From positions 1 through 42,022 of the forward strand of contig JAGBXM010000006.1 of assembly GCA_017629275.1 (NCBI GenBank): DNA of 42,022 nucleotides. Direction: 5' to 3'. Origin of the DNA: Clostridia bacterium. Lineage in GTDB: Bacteria > Bacillota > Clostridia > Oscillospirales > Acutalibacteraceae. Shown here piece after piece: positions 30,281-40,166 of this stretch (position 1 is the first letter of the stretch; each line of letters opens with the position of its first letter). The notes below the pieces were generated by a model. The model was given only the letters and a program-made list of their open reading frames with translations, was not told the DNA's origin and made no database searches. Both the position numbers and the translations under genes were made by a program.

Positions 30281-30713
30281 CGACAAACAGGTATATATCG
30301 AAATGTCGCGCGAGTTTTACTCGACCGACGCCGTATTCGAACCTGTTCCCGACCTTTATTTTGAGCGCACCTTTGAGGAAATGATGCGTTCTGATGTCTA
30401 TGCTGAAGCCTTTATGTTGGAATTCCGGGGCGAGGTGGCGGGCTACGGTCTGATCGCCAAGACCTTCTCGCAGGAGGCGGGCGGGCTTCAGGTCTGGATA
30501 GAGGAACTGTATATCCGCCCAAAATTTCGGTCAAAGGGTCTTGGCACCGAGTTTTTTAAAGAGGTTGAACGGTTGGTTCCGGCCGCACGTTACCGACTTG
30601 AGATTGAGCCCGAAAACGAGGGCGCGGTCAGACTTTACCGTCGGTTGGGATTTTCTGACCTGCCGTATGGACAGATGATTAAAAAAGGAGAGAAAATTAA
30701 TGAGTATAATTGA
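30258..30713 (+). CDS. GNAT family N-acetyltransferase
   Basis: The 151-residue protein has the GNAT fold, with the acetyl-CoA-binding motif A as LYIRPKFRSKGLGTEFFKEV (about 85-104) with R-x-x-G-L-G, and the later EPENEGAVRLYRRLGF. It moves an acetyl group from acetyl-CoA to an amine or protein; the acceptor cannot be read. GGAG lies upstream of the ATG at 30258, within the VanZ gene, and its end overlaps the start of the rhamnosidase gene by 14 bases. This tight packing suggests one operon, though the functions differ. Confidence 0.9.
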   Translation: MVRKITPDDKQVYIEMSREFYSTDAVFEPVPDLYFERTFEEMMRSDVYAEAFMLEFRGEVAGYGLIAKTFSQEAGGLQVWIEELYIRPKFRSKGLGTEFFKEVERLVPAARYRLEIEPENEGAVRLYRRLGFSDLPYGQMIKKGEKINEYN

Positions 30714-32373
30714 TTCTTTTGATTTTGTCGGTGAGGATTTAAGAAAGCGCAAATTTTTGTTGCCCGAGCGCATTGTTCAGGTCAACGGTGAGGTTAAAGA
30801 CGTTGAAAAACTGCTTGATAAAAAGCCGTTGCAGATCGGCCTCGGTGAACCCAGCGTTACGGAATTTGTAAATTCGGGCAACGGCGAAAAGGCTTCGGTC
30901 ATACTCGATTTCGGCCGCGAGATCCACGGTGGAATCAGGCTTTTGGTCGGTATAAATAAGGGTGAAGAAAAATATCCCCAAATAAAGATAACCTTCGGTG
31001 AGTCATTAAGTGAGGTCTGTTCCGAGGTCGGGGCCGATACCTCGACCAACGACCATTCGCCCCGTCAGTTTACCGTGCCGTTGCCGTTGTTGAGTGACAC
31101 GACCTGGGGCGAAACAGGCTTCCGTTTTGTTAAAATTGAGGTTCTGACCGATAATATAATTTTCAAATTGAAATCGGCACTTGCCGTATTTATATACCGT
31201 GATTATGAGTATCTCGGTGACTTCAAATGCGATGATGAGGAAATAAACAAAATATACGACGTTGCCGCATACACCGTTCATCTGTGTTTGCAGAATATGG
31301 TGTGGGACGGCATCAAGCGTGACCGCCTTGTGTGGATAGGCGATATGATGATCGAGACACAAGCGGTGCGCGATCTGTTCGGCCACATCGACCTCGTTGA
31401 GGAAAGCCTTGAATACGTGCGCGACCAGACACCGTTGCCCGGTTGGATGAACAATATGGCCTCCTATTCGCTTTGGTGGGTACTTATTCTGCACGATTGG
31501 TATAAGGCAACGGGTAATATTGAATTTTTGCGCCGTCAAACGGATTATCTTAACGGTCTTATGCGTCAGCTTTGCGACAACGTAAAGCCCGACGGCGAGA
31601 CCACCTTGCCGGGATATTTCCTCGATTGGCCGACCAACGGCAATCCCAAATCGGTGGCCGCCGTCAGAAGTCTGATGAAAATGACCTTTATAGCAGGTAT
31701 CGAGCTGTGTGATATTTTGGGACTTGTCGAAGCGGCCGAGCTTTCTAAAGTCGCGTTGGACAATCTCGCCAAAAGAACACTTGACGGCGGTGATATAAAG
31801 CAGGTCGTTGCCGTACAGTCGTTGGCCGACGATACGGATTCTGCATTAGCCGCCGATATTATCGAAAAGGACGGCATCAAGGGCTTTTCGACCTTTATGG
31901 GTTACCATCTGACCGCCGCCTTGGCCAAGGCCGACCGTCACGGTTCAGCCTTGAAGCTGATGAAGGAATATTACAGTGAAATGCTCAAAAAGGGCGCCAC
32001 CACCTTCTTTGAAGACTATGCGTCGGAGTGGAGTGACAATTCTTCTACGGTTGCAACCTTACCGAAAGACGGCGAAAAGGACCTTCACGCCGATTTCGGA
32101 GCCTTCTGTTATCTGGGTCTTCGTCACAGCTTCTGCCACGGTTGGGCAGGCGGTCCCGTGCCGTATCTTACCGAGCACGTTTTGGGTGTTTCGGTGTTGG
32201 AGCCCGGTTGCAAGTCGCTTTCAATAAAACCGCATCTTGACGGACTAAAATGGGTCAAGGGCAAATTCCCGACCCCCTACGGCATTGTTTCTATCGAGCA
32301 CAAATTAAACTCCGACGGTAAGGTCGAAACGACCGTCGACGCGCCAAAAGAGGTCAAGGTTATAGTCGGTTGA
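30700..32373 (+). CDS. alpha-L-rhamnosidase-like glycoside hydrolase (GH78-like)
   Basis: The 557-residue protein has a beta-sandwich N-terminal part (about 1-170), a six-hairpin barrel (about 175-480) and a C-terminal beta domain with the GH78-like WVKGKFPTPYG segment. The typical active-site region VWDGIKRDRLVWIGD (201-215) with acidic residues is present. Length is shorter than many rhamnosidases because one N-terminal module is missing. It probably cleaves terminal rhamnose or a related sugar; other sugars remain possible. No signal peptide is present, so imported oligosaccharides are the likely substrates. AAAGGAG precedes the ATG. No transporter of sugars is next to it. Confidence 0.8.
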   Translation: MSIIDSFDFVGEDLRKRKFLLPERIVQVNGEVKDVEKLLDKKPLQIGLGEPSVTEFVNSGNGEKASVILDFGREIHGGIRLLVGINKGEEKYPQIKITFGESLSEVCSEVGADTSTNDHSPRQFTVPLPLLSDTTWGETGFRFVKIEVLTDNIIFKLKSALAVFIYRDYEYLGDFKCDDEEINKIYDVAAYTVHLCLQNMVWDGIKRDRLVWIGDMMIETQAVRDLFGHIDLVEESLEYVRDQTPLPGWMNNMASYSLWWVLILHDWYKATGNIEFLRRQTDYLNGLMRQLCDNVKPDGETTLPGYFLDWPTNGNPKSVAAVRSLMKMTFIAGIELCDILGLVEAAELSKVALDNLAKRTLDGGDIKQVVAVQSLADDTDSALAADIIEKDGIKGFSTFMGYHLTAALAKADRHGSALKLMKEYYSEMLKKGATTFFEDYASEWSDNSSTVATLPKDGEKDLHADFGAFCYLGLRHSFCHGWAGGPVPYLTEHVLGVSVLEPGCKSLSIKPHLDGLKWVKGKFPTPYGIVSIEHKLNSDGKVETTVDAPKEVKVIVG

Positions 32374-32486
32374 TGAAAAATTTTTGAAAAATGTCAAAAA
32401 AATTCACAATTTGTCTTTATTATTTTCTTTGGATGATGTAAAATAGACTTGAATAAATATATTTAAACACAATTCAGAGGTGGATT

Positions 32487-32834
32487 ATGGCTAACAAGTT
32501 CAGAATTTCCGTCGGTGGTATCGATTATATCATAGCGTCGGAGGACGATGAGACCTATGTTCGTAAGATAGGTGACGAGGTCAACCAGAAGTTGGATACC
32601 TTAGCGCGCAGTAACCCTTATCTTTCGACCGCAATGGTCGCCATTCTTGCCGCTTTGGAGTATTGCGACAATGCCAAGAAGTCCAATGCCGCGGCCGAGG
32701 AAGCCAAGGCTGAGTTCAAGCGCGTTTCGGAAGAATTGGCCTGTTCGAGAATGGAGATCGACGGCGCGCGCCGTGAGATCGAGCGTCTTAACAACGAGAT
32801 TCGCCGTCTCAGACTTGACAAAAGCGCATTATGA
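32487..32834 (+). CDS. zapA: cell division protein ZapA
   Basis: The 115-residue protein starts FRISVGGIDYIIASEDDETY, as ZapA proteins do, and continues with a long coiled coil (about 60-110) rich in Glu, Arg and Ala. ZapA forms tetramers that bundle FtsZ filaments at mid-cell. The ATG at 32487 follows AGAGGTGG. Its TGA overlaps the U32 gene start (ATGA), a pairing often seen in Clostridia. The spacer upstream (32374-32486) is A/T-rich with a TAAAAT box at 32439-32444, but no convincing -35 box was identified. Confidence 0.9.
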   Translation: MANKFRISVGGIDYIIASEDDETYVRKIGDEVNQKLDTLARSNPYLSTAMVAILAALEYCDNAKKSNAAAEEAKAEFKRVSEELACSRMEIDGARREIERLNNEIRRLRLDKSAL

Positions 32835-34897
32835 TCGAGGTTCTCAGCCCTGCAGGGGGTTTTGACAGTTTTGAGGCGGCCGTTTTATCGGGCGCCGATG
32901 CGGTCTATTTCGGCGCGGGGGATTTCAATGCCCGTCGCAATGCCAAAAATTTTACGACCGACGACATTAAAAAAGCTTGTGAATACGCAAGGGTCAGAGG
33001 GGTTAAAACCTATCTGACCCTTAATACACTTACGGCCGACAATGAACTGTCGGCCGCGCTTAATACTGCGTTGATTGCGGCCAAGGCAGGTATTGATGCC
33101 TTGATAGTGCAGGATCTGGGTCTTATCCGTGCGTTGCGCCGACATTTACCCAATATGCCGATACACGCGTCGACGCAGATGTCGGTGCATTCGCCCGAAG
33201 CCCTACCCCTTTTAAAAGAGATGGGATTTTCACGTGTTGTCGTTGCCCGTGAAATGGACAAAACGGCATTAAAAAAGCTTTGCCTTGAAGCCAAAAGACT
33301 GGGGCTCGAGGTCGAAGCCTTTGTTCACGGTGCTTTGTGTATGTGCCTTTCGGGGCAGTGCTTTTTGAGCAGTGTCCTGGGCGGTCGGAGCGGCAACCGA
33401 GGACTTTGTGCCCAACCCTGCCGATTGGAATTCGGTGTCTTGGGCGGCACGGGTCACGATCTGAGTCTGCGGGATATGAGTTACATTCAACATATATCCG
33501 AAATGGCCGAAATGGGGGTCACTTCGTTTAAGATCGAGGGACGGATGAAGCGCCCCGAATACGTGGCGGCGGCCGTAACGGCGGTACGCTCGGCGGCCGA
33601 AGGAATCGAAATTCCGACCGATGTTAAAGAGCTTTTATCGGGTATCTTTTCGAGAAGCGGTCACACCGACGGATATTATCAGAATAAGTTGGGCCGCGAT
33701 ATGTTCGGTGTCAGAACCGTTGAGGACGTCGGACTTTCCAATAAAATGATCAACCGCGCACACGAACTCTACCGACGTGAATTTCAAAGGGTAAAGGTCA
33801 AAGCGAAGGTTGAAATAAAGGAAAATCTCCCCATAAGCCTTGCTATGGCTGACGGCGAGGGAAATATGAGTATCGTTATCGGTGCCAAGCCCGACTATGC
33901 CGTTAACCGACCTGTTGATGAAGATTTTGTCCGTCTGAAGCTTTCAAAGTGCGGCGGCACACCCTATATTTTGACCGATGTTGAGTGCGATATTGATGAA
34001 GGTCTGTCGGTCAGCGCAGGTACCTTGTCCGAGCTTAAAAACAAGGCTTTGGAACAGTTGACGGCTTATCGGTCGGTTTATAACGGACAAAATGCCAAAG
34101 ACAATACGGTAGAAGCTTTTTGTCTGCCGCAAGGCGAATTTTTCAAAAAACCTTTAAAACAGGTTGTACAGTTCAGAAGCGTTGAGCAGATACCTGATGA
34201 TTTGACGGGTGTCGCGGCGGTTATATTACCCGTCGAATGTGATTTTTCAAGCGTCAAATTGCCCGACGGCATTGAACTTATAGCCGATATTCCGCGCGGA
34301 ATTCTGCATTGTGCCGACCGCGTTTTAACGCAGATTGAAAATGCCCGTCAAAACGGTGTCAAGGCGGCGGTATGCGGTAATTTGGCTGCATTCGAGCTGT
34401 GCCGTAAGGCTAATATAAAGCCCATCGCAGGTTTCGGTATGAACGTTTTCAATTCCGAAAGCGTTGCGGCCGTCGAGGATATGGGAGCCGAAGCTGTGGT
34501 ACTGTCATTTGAGATGTCGGCAGTTGATGTTTCCAACACCTTCGGTCTCAAGCCCCGAGGCATCATCACCTACGGCCGTCTGCCGTTGATGATATTCCGT
34601 AACTGCCCGGGTAAAAACGGTGCGGGTTGCTCTCAATGCAAAGAAAGGTGCGAACTTACCGACCGTAAGGGGGTCAAGTTCCCCATAATGTGCCGCGGCG
34701 AATTTTCAGAAATGTATAATTCCCGCCCCGTGTGGATGTTCGACCGAAAAAACGAACTTAAAAACCTCGATTTTGAGGTCATAATGTTCACCGACGAATC
34801 CAAAGAGCGCTGTGCCGAGGTTTTAAAATTTTCAAAACTTAAAGGTGCGGCCGACGTTGAATTCACTCGCGGCTTATACTACCGCGAAGTATTATGA
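32831..34897 (+). CDS. U32 family protein (TrhP/RlhA-type, predicted RNA hydroxylation)
   Basis: The 688-residue protein has the U32 signature: LSPAGGFDSFEAAVLSGADA (5-24), HASTQMSVHS, VHGALCMCLSGQC with cysteines for an Fe-S cluster, and FKIEGRMKRPEYVAA. The C-terminal half (about 300-688) adds a DUF3656-like region and a second Cys-rich segment (CPGKNGAGCSQCKERC). Older annotation calls these collagenase-like peptidases; E. coli relatives (TrhP, RlhA) instead hydroxylate tRNA or rRNA in a prephenate-dependent way, and the same is likely here. It overlaps zapA by four bases (ATGA) and precedes htpG by 34 bases. Confidence 0.88.
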   Translation: MIEVLSPAGGFDSFEAAVLSGADAVYFGAGDFNARRNAKNFTTDDIKKACEYARVRGVKTYLTLNTLTADNELSAALNTALIAAKAGIDALIVQDLGLIRALRRHLPNMPIHASTQMSVHSPEALPLLKEMGFSRVVVAREMDKTALKKLCLEAKRLGLEVEAFVHGALCMCLSGQCFLSSVLGGRSGNRGLCAQPCRLEFGVLGGTGHDLSLRDMSYIQHISEMAEMGVTSFKIEGRMKRPEYVAAAVTAVRSAAEGIEIPTDVKELLSGIFSRSGHTDGYYQNKLGRDMFGVRTVEDVGLSNKMINRAHELYRREFQRVKVKAKVEIKENLPISLAMADGEGNMSIVIGAKPDYAVNRPVDEDFVRLKLSKCGGTPYILTDVECDIDEGLSVSAGTLSELKNKALEQLTAYRSVYNGQNAKDNTVEAFCLPQGEFFKKPLKQVVQFRSVEQIPDDLTGVAAVILPVECDFSSVKLPDGIELIADIPRGILHCADRVLTQIENARQNGVKAAVCGNLAAFELCRKANIKPIAGFGMNVFNSESVAAVEDMGAEAVVLSFEMSAVDVSNTFGLKPRGIITYGRLPLMIFRNCPGKNGAGCSQCKERCELTDRKGVKFPIMCRGEFSEMYNSRPVWMFDRKNELKNLDFEVIMFTDESKERCAEVLKFSKLKGAADVEFTRGLYYREVL

Positions 34898-34931
34898 TTT
34901 TTTATTTTTTCAGTAAAAGAGGTAATCCAAA

Positions 34932-36830
34932 ATGAGAAAGAAAAACTTTAAGGCCGAGTCGAAAAGACTGCTCGATCTTATGATCAATTCAATCTACACA
35001 AATAAGGATATTTTCCTTCGCGAGATCATTTCCAACGCAAGTGATGCCGTTGACAAGCTGCATTATATCTCGTTGACCGATGAGTCGGTGCGTGAAAAAA
35101 GCCAAGAATTGGGCATTTTCATCACGGTCGATAAAGAGGCTCGTACCCTCACCGTTTCGGACAACGGTATCGGTATGAACGAAAAAGAGCTTGAAGAGAA
35201 TCTCGGCACCATTGCCAAGAGCGGTTCTTTGGCCTTTAAAAAGGAATTGGCCGAGGGCGACAAGACGGCGGCCGCCGATATTATCGGTCAGTTCGGTGTC
35301 GGTTTCTATTCGGCATTTATGGTTGCCTCTAAGGTTACGGTCGTTACCCGTAAGTATGACAGCGACAAGGCGCTCAAATGGACGAGCGAGGGTTGTGACG
35401 GCTATACGGTTGAGGAGTGCGAAAAGCCGACGGTCGGCACCGATATTATTATGGAGATCAAAGAAGACACCGAGGACGACAAGTTTTCGCAGTATCTTGA
35501 GACCTATAATCTCACCTCTCTTATCAGACAGTATTCCGATTACATCCGTTATCCCATAAAAATGGAGATTGAAAAGACCCAAAATGTTTCGCCCGAGGGT
35601 GAAGAGCCTAAGTATGAAAAGGTGCGCGAGGTCGAGACGCTTAACAGTATGGTCCCCATCTGGCAGCGACCCAAGTCCGAGGTCTCGGACGAGGAATGCG
35701 CCGAGTATTACAAGTCGAAATTTATGGACTTTAACGATCCGCAGTTGACCATCCGCGTCAATGCCGACGGACTTGTTTCTTACAAGGCAATGCTGTTTAT
35801 TCCGTCCAAGGTGCCCTACGGCTATTTCACCAAGGAGTTTGAAAAGGGGCTTCAGCTTTATTCGTCAGGTGTGCTTATTATGGACCGTTGCGAACAGTTG
35901 TTGCCCGACCATTTCCGTTTTGTCAAGGGTGTTGTCGACACCGACGACCTGTCCTTGAATATTTCGCGTGAGTTGTTGCAGAACGACCGTCAGTTGAAGG
36001 TTATTGCTTCTAATATCGAGAAAAAGATCAAGTCGGAGCTCACCAAAATGATGAACAACGAGCCCGAGAAGTACGCAGACTTTTGGCGCAATTTCGGTAT
36101 TCAGATAAAATACGGTGTGGTTAGTGATTACGGCTTCCACAAGGATGTCGTTTTGGATCTCGTTGTGTTCCCGTCGTCCGAGTCGGACAAACTGACCACT
36201 TTGAAGGACTACGTCGCCCGAATGAAGGCCGACCAGAAGTATATTTACTATGCAAGCGGTGATTCGGTCGAGAAGATCGCGTCTCTGCCTCAGACCGAGC
36301 TTTGCCGTGATAAGGGCTATGAAATGCTTTATCTGACCGACGACGTTGACGAGTTCGTTATATCGGGTATCGGTAAGTTCCAAGATAAGGAATTCAAGGC
36401 GGTTGACGCCGAGGATTCGGGACTGCTTACCGACGATGAGAAAAAGGCGGCCGACGAGGTCAAAGAAGCCAACAAGGAATTGTGTGATTTTGTCAAAACG
36501 GCGGTTGGCGACGGTATCGTCTCTTGCGTTGTTTCGGATAAGCTCAAGTCCAAGCCGGTATTTTTGTCGACCACAGGGCCCGTTACCTTGGAAATGGAAA
36601 AATATTTTGCTATGATGCCGGGTGACGAGCAGAAGCCTATTGCCGAAAAGGTGCTTGAACTCAATCCTAATCATCCCGCCTTTGAGGCACTTAAAAACGC
36701 ATTTGAGAACGATAAGGAAAAGGCCGAGAAAATTGCCAAAGTGCTTCACAACTCGGCACGTCTTATTGCAGGACTGCCTGTTTCGGATGCCGTCGAATAT
36801 TGCGACATTATTTGCGAATTCTTGAAGTAA
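34932..36830 (+). CDS. htpG: molecular chaperone HtpG (Hsp90)
   Basis: The 632-residue protein is a full Hsp90: a GHKL ATP-binding domain with NKDIFLREIISNASDAVDKL (near 22-41), SDNGIGMNEKEL and IGQFGVGFYSAFM; a middle domain with FPSSES and the LNISRELLQ segment bearing the catalytic arginine; and a C-terminal dimerisation domain. It is an ATP-driven chaperone for late folding and stress. AGAGG precedes the ATG at 34932, only 34 bases after the U32 gene, so transcription may be shared. No CIRCE element was found upstream. A 55-residue membrane peptide gene follows ten bases later. Confidence 0.95.
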   Translation: MRKKNFKAESKRLLDLMINSIYTNKDIFLREIISNASDAVDKLHYISLTDESVREKSQELGIFITVDKEARTLTVSDNGIGMNEKELEENLGTIAKSGSLAFKKELAEGDKTAAADIIGQFGVGFYSAFMVASKVTVVTRKYDSDKALKWTSEGCDGYTVEECEKPTVGTDIIMEIKEDTEDDKFSQYLETYNLTSLIRQYSDYIRYPIKMEIEKTQNVSPEGEEPKYEKVREVETLNSMVPIWQRPKSEVSDEECAEYYKSKFMDFNDPQLTIRVNADGLVSYKAMLFIPSKVPYGYFTKEFEKGLQLYSSGVLIMDRCEQLLPDHFRFVKGVVDTDDLSLNISRELLQNDRQLKVIASNIEKKIKSELTKMMNNEPEKYADFWRNFGIQIKYGVVSDYGFHKDVVLDLVVFPSSESDKLTTLKDYVARMKADQKYIYYASGDSVEKIASLPQTELCRDKGYEMLYLTDDVDEFVISGIGKFQDKEFKAVDAEDSGLLTDDEKKAADEVKEANKELCDFVKTAVGDGIVSCVVSDKLKSKPVFLSTTGPVTLEMEKYFAMMPGDEQKPIAEKVLELNPNHPAFEALKNAFENDKEKAEKIAKVLHNSARLIAGLPVSDAVEYCDIICEFLK

Positions 36831-36840
36831 GGTGATGTTT

Positions 36841-37008
36841 ATGTTGCAGTATATTCAGTATTTTGCAGCGTGGCTTTTCTTTATGGGTCTTATTGCGGTC
36901 ATAACATTGGTCGTTCCGAAAATAGCCAAACCCATTGAAAAATGGATAGCCGAAAAGAGAGCCAATAAAAAGGATGAAGAATCCGATCTCACCCCACCCG
37001 AAGAATAG
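36841..37008 (+). CDS. 55-residue single-span membrane peptide
   Basis: This short frame begins ten bases after the htpG stop. The protein has one hydrophobic helix (about 8-27, WLFFMGLIAVITLVV), then a basic and acidic cytoplasmic tail (about 30-55) rich in Lys and Glu, ending SDLTPPEE. The ATG at 36841 has only a weak AGGTG site; an in-frame ATG at 36835 lies too close to it. It is followed by a strong terminator, which marks the end of the htpG transcript. Function is unknown; the shape and place suggest a small stress-linked membrane protein. Coding character is moderate. Confidence 0.6.
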   Translation: MLQYIQYFAAWLFFMGLIAVITLVVPKIAKPIEKWIAEKRANKKDEESDLTPPEE

Positions 37009-37023
37009 AGACTAAAAGAATAA

Positions 37024-37063
37024 AAAGCGGCGGTGCAAACCACTTGGTTTGCACCGCCGCTTT
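37024..37063 (+). terminator. terminator after the htpG transcript
   Basis: AAAGCGGCGGTGCAAACCA (37024-37042) pairs perfectly with TGGTTTGCACCGCCGCTTT (37045-37063) across 19 bases with a minimal loop, followed by a T-rich tail. Confidence 0.9.
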
Positions 37064-37097
37064 CTTTAGGTGATACTTGTTAAACGGAATCTTTCAG

Positions 37098-37201
37098 GCT
37101 TCCCCTTTGAGGGGAAGCTGTCACCGAAGGTGACTGATGAGGTGTAGGCGGCAAAGCCGCTGTGTTTTATAGTAACGCCGCTAATGCGGCTACACCTCAT
37201 C
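37098..37201. repeat. multi-hairpin intergenic repeat
   Basis: Several hairpins lie in tandem: GCTTCCCC/GGGGAAGC (37098-37118), GTCACC/GGTGAC (37120-37134), and a perfect 12-base inverted repeat GATGAGGTGTAG (37136-37147) / CTACACCTCATC (37190-37201) enclosing GCGGC-type inner stems. The arrangement resembles a common dispersed intergenic element of gut Clostridia. Only one copy is present here, so dispersal within this genome cannot be shown. Confidence 0.5.
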
Positions 37202-37257
37202 CGCTTCACTGACGTTCAGCATGGCTTCGATCGAAATTGTGTGTTTTGTTCATAATA

Positions 37258-38712
37258 TTATTTTTTTGCCCAGGTTGAGGGGGAAAGGGTCAGAAGAATG
37301 GGGAATATCTCGAGTCGACCTAAAAGCATTCCCAATGACAAAAACCATTTGGAATGCACTGAAAATTCCGAGAAGTTGCCCAAAGGTCCGACACCGCCGA
37401 GACCGGGGCCAACGTTATTGAAACAGGCAACGACGGCCGAGAAGGTGGTGGTGAGGTTGAATCGGTCGAATGATACGACCATTAACATCACAAAGAAAAC
37501 CACGGCGTATATCATAAAGTAACTGCCGAGCGATTCGACGGTTTCGTTTTCAACCGTTTTGCCTTCGAATTTTACCGTGTTGACCGAGCGCGGATGAATA
37601 AGTCTTTTAAGGTCGCGGCGAACCGTTTTGACCATCAGAATCAAACGCGAAACCTTAAGACCGCCCGCGGTCGAGCCTGCGCATCCGCCGATGAACATCA
37701 ATACAAGCAACAGTGTTTTGGAAAATTCGGGCCAAAGGTTAAAGTCGACGGTGGAAAATCCCGTTGTCGTCATAACCGATACGACCTGAAATGCTGAATG
37801 TCGGATAGTGGCACTCAAACTGTCGTAAACGTTGCCGAGGGTTGCCGTAATGTTTATGACAACGGCGATTATCGATGCGGCAACTATGGCGAGATAGCAC
37901 CAAAGCTCACTCGATTTTACGGCTGAGCGGAAGCGGCCGATAATGATAAGATAATAAAGGTTGAAGTTTATACCGCAAAGCAACATAAACACCGTGATGA
38001 CCCATTGACAGTAGGGTGAATAGCCTCCCACCGAGTCGGGACGCATACCGAAGCCGCCCGTACCTGCGGTGCCGAAAGCGTGAAGCAGACTGTCAAAAAG
38101 AGACATTTTGCCAAACATTAAAAGTACGGTCATAATCACCGTCATGGCGATGTATATAAGATAAAGAATCTTAGCCGTTTCGCGCACTTTGGGAACAAGT
38201 TTACCGACGATGGGACCCGGCATTTCGGCGCGCATAATGTGCACTGAGCGACCCGATTCCGACGGGAAAATGGCCATTATAAAGACCAGAACTCCCATAC
38301 CGCCGACCCAATGGGTGAAACTGCGCCAGAAGAGAAGTCCGTGGCTTAAAACGGTGATGTCGGGCAGAATGGATGCACCCGTGGTAGTGAAACCGCTGAC
38401 CGTTTCAAAAAATGCCGAGGTGTATGATGGGATGGCACCGCTTAAATAAAACGGTAAGGCGCCGATGGCCGACATCATTATCCACGATAAAGCGACCGAG
38501 GCAAAGCCTTCACGTGCAAAAATTTTGCGGTCGCCCTTGCGGTTTAAAAACATCAATATTGCTCCCACCGTGGCGGCAATAAGTGCCGACAAAAACAGGT
38601 GAAGTGCCGTTTTTTCGCGGTAGATAAGACTGACAACGGTCGGTAACAACAGTAAAATTCCTTCAATCTGAAGAATACGACCGACCGTATAAAAGACAAT
38701 TTTTTTGTTCAT
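37258..38712 (-). CDS. trkH: TrkH-type potassium uptake channel protein
   Basis: The 484-residue membrane protein has four repeated membrane-pore-membrane units. Selectivity-filter regions are visible as [27 protein letters not shown] and [10 protein letters not shown]. TrkH carries K+ (with Na+ or H+) into the cell and is gated by TrkA. GAGGTAACCG precedes the ATG at 38712, and the TrkA gene ends four bases upstream, so they form one operon. Confidence 0.92.
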   Translation of the reverse strand: MNKKIVFYTVGRILQIEGILLLLPTVVSLIYREKTALHLFLSALIAATVGAILMFLNRKGDRKIFAREGFASVALSWIMMSAIGALPFYLSGAIPSYTSAFFETVSGFTTTGASILPDITVLSHGLLFWRSFTHWVGGMGVLVFIMAIFPSESGRSVHIMRAEMPGPIVGKLVPKVRETAKILYLIYIAMTVIMTVLLMFGKMSLFDSLLHAFGTAGTGGFGMRPDSVGGYSPYCQWVITVFMLLCGINFNLYYLIIIGRFRSAVKSSELWCYLAIVAASIIAVVINITATLGNVYDSLSATIRHSAFQVVSVMTTTGFSTVDFNLWPEFSKTLLLVLMFIGGCAGSTAGGLKVSRLILMVKTVRRDLKRLIHPRSVNTVKFEGKTVENETVESLGSYFMIYAVVFFVMLMVVSFDRFNLTTTFSAVVACFNNVGPGLGGVGPLGNFSEFSVHSKWFLSLGMLLGRLEIFPILLTLSPSTWAKK

Positions 38713-38716
38713 ACGG

Positions 38717-40075
38717 TTACCTCAGGATGCCGTCAAGGTCGCGAAGCCCCTGGTCGGCGGCAATGACCACAACGTTGTCGTGCGCCTTGATAACGTCGTC
38801 ACCCGAGGGGATGACCGTCTTGCGGTCGCGGATGATACCTGCAATAAGTATACCTTTTTTTATTGCCAACTCCTTAAGCGGAATGCCGATGACCTTGGAG
38901 TCGGGTTTTACGTTGAATTCCAACGCTTCGGCCTTGCCGTCGGCCAGCTTGTACAGTGTTTCAACGTTACTGCCCAGGGAGTTTTCAAGCGCTCTCGCAT
39001 AGCTCAAAAGAACGTTTGCGGTCATTCTTTTGGCCGAAACAACACAGTCAAGTCCCAGTCTTTCGGCCAGATTCACCAACTCGTCGCGGTCGACCTTGGC
39101 AATGGTTTTTGGAACCTTTTGATTGGAAGCAAAAATCGAAAGCAGGATATTTTCCTCATCCATACCCGTCAATGAAACGAATGCATCGAGCGACTCAAGA
39201 CCTTCTTCAAGCAAAAGTTCGTGTTCGGCGCCGTCGCCGTTAAGGACAACGGCCTTGGGCAACGCTTCGCTTAAAGTGTTGCAAACTTCTTTGTTTTTCT
39301 CAATTATTTTGACCGAGCTTCCTGCTTCAAGCAACATTTCGGAAAGATAGAGCGATACTTTGCCGCCGCCCAAAATCATAACGTTTTTGGCCTGTTTTTT
39401 ATAAACGCCGAGACTTTTGAAGAACTTTTGCAGTTCCGTACTTTTAGCGGTAAGACCTATAAGGTCACCGCTTTTTAATATGAACGTACCGTTAGGGATA
39501 AAGACCTCGTCGCCGCGGCGGACGTAGCAGACAAGCACCTTGGCGCGGTGATTTTTTCGAAGGTCGATAAGCGTCATTCCATCCAATGCGGAGTCGGAAC
39601 CGAGGCGGAATTCTATCATTTCAAGGTTGCCGCGTGAGAATTTTTCAATCTTGACTGCCGATGGAAACTTCAAGATATTAAACAGTTCTTTAGCGGCCAA
39701 AAGTTCGGGGTTTATGGCCATTGAAAGTTCGAGATTCTCCTTCATAAAGCGGAGACTCTTATCGTTGTATTCGGGGTTGCGGACACGCGCAATGGTGTGT
39801 TTGGCGCCCATCTTACGTGCCAGGAAGCAACTGAGCATATTAAGCTCGTCCGAGTTGCTGACGGCAATAAACAGTTCGGCCGAGCCGACACCTGCTTCAT
39901 CGAGGATGTCACTGTCGGCGCCGTTGCCGCATATTCCCATAACGTCGTAGACGTTGGTCAGTTCGGTTATGACCTCGGCATCGGAATCGATGGCAACAAT
40001 GTTGTGACCCTCCGACGTGAGGTTTGAAAGAATGGTTGCGCCGATTTTGCCGCAACCGACGATAACTATTTTCAT
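38717..40075 (-). CDS. trkA: TrkA, double-module potassium channel regulator
   Basis: The 452-residue protein has two TrkA-N/TrkA-C modules. The first begins KIVIVGCGKIGATI (about 2-15) with G-x-G-x-x-G, and the second NVMILGGGKVSLYL (near 230), with a serine in place of the last glycine. It binds nucleotides and gates TrkH. Unlike the single-module pair at 18696-19978, this is the full two-copy form. The ATG at 40075 follows CAGGAGG; a longer frame lacks a ribosome binding site. It is the first gene of the trkA-trkH operon with a strong promoter about 90 bases upstream. Confidence 0.92.
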   Translation of the reverse strand: MKIVIVGCGKIGATILSNLTSEGHNIVAIDSDAEVITELTNVYDVMGICGNGADSDILDEAGVGSAELFIAVSNSDELNMLSCFLARKMGAKHTIARVRNPEYNDKSLRFMKENLELSMAINPELLAAKELFNILKFPSAVKIEKFSRGNLEMIEFRLGSDSALDGMTLIDLRKNHRAKVLVCYVRRGDEVFIPNGTFILKSGDLIGLTAKSTELQKFFKSLGVYKKQAKNVMILGGGKVSLYLSEMLLEAGSSVKIIEKNKEVCNTLSEALPKAVVLNGDGAEHELLLEEGLESLDAFVSLTGMDEENILLSIFASNQKVPKTIAKVDRDELVNLAERLGLDCVVSAKRMTANVLLSYARALENSLGSNVETLYKLADGKAEALEFNVKPDSKVIGIPLKELAIKKGILIAGIIRDRKTVIPSGDDVIKAHDNVVVIAADQGLRDLDGILR

Positions 40076-40166
40076 AAAAATTCCTCCTGTTTGAAGAATT
40101 ATAATGGTGGTGAACATTGAAAAGTGAAAGATAAACAATCATTATAAATGTGATGCTTTAAAGTTT

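Noticed and set aside
32831..34897. Annotation as a secreted collagenase
   Set aside because: There is no signal peptide, and characterised relatives act on RNA; the old peptidase label is not supported by a catalytic site.
34898..34931. CIRCE or heat-shock operator upstream of htpG
   Set aside because: The 34-base spacer has no TTAGCACTC-type inverted repeat.
35865..36749. Long minus-strand frame opposite htpG
   Set aside because: htpG is unmistakable on the plus strand, and the opposite frame shows no domain or start signal.
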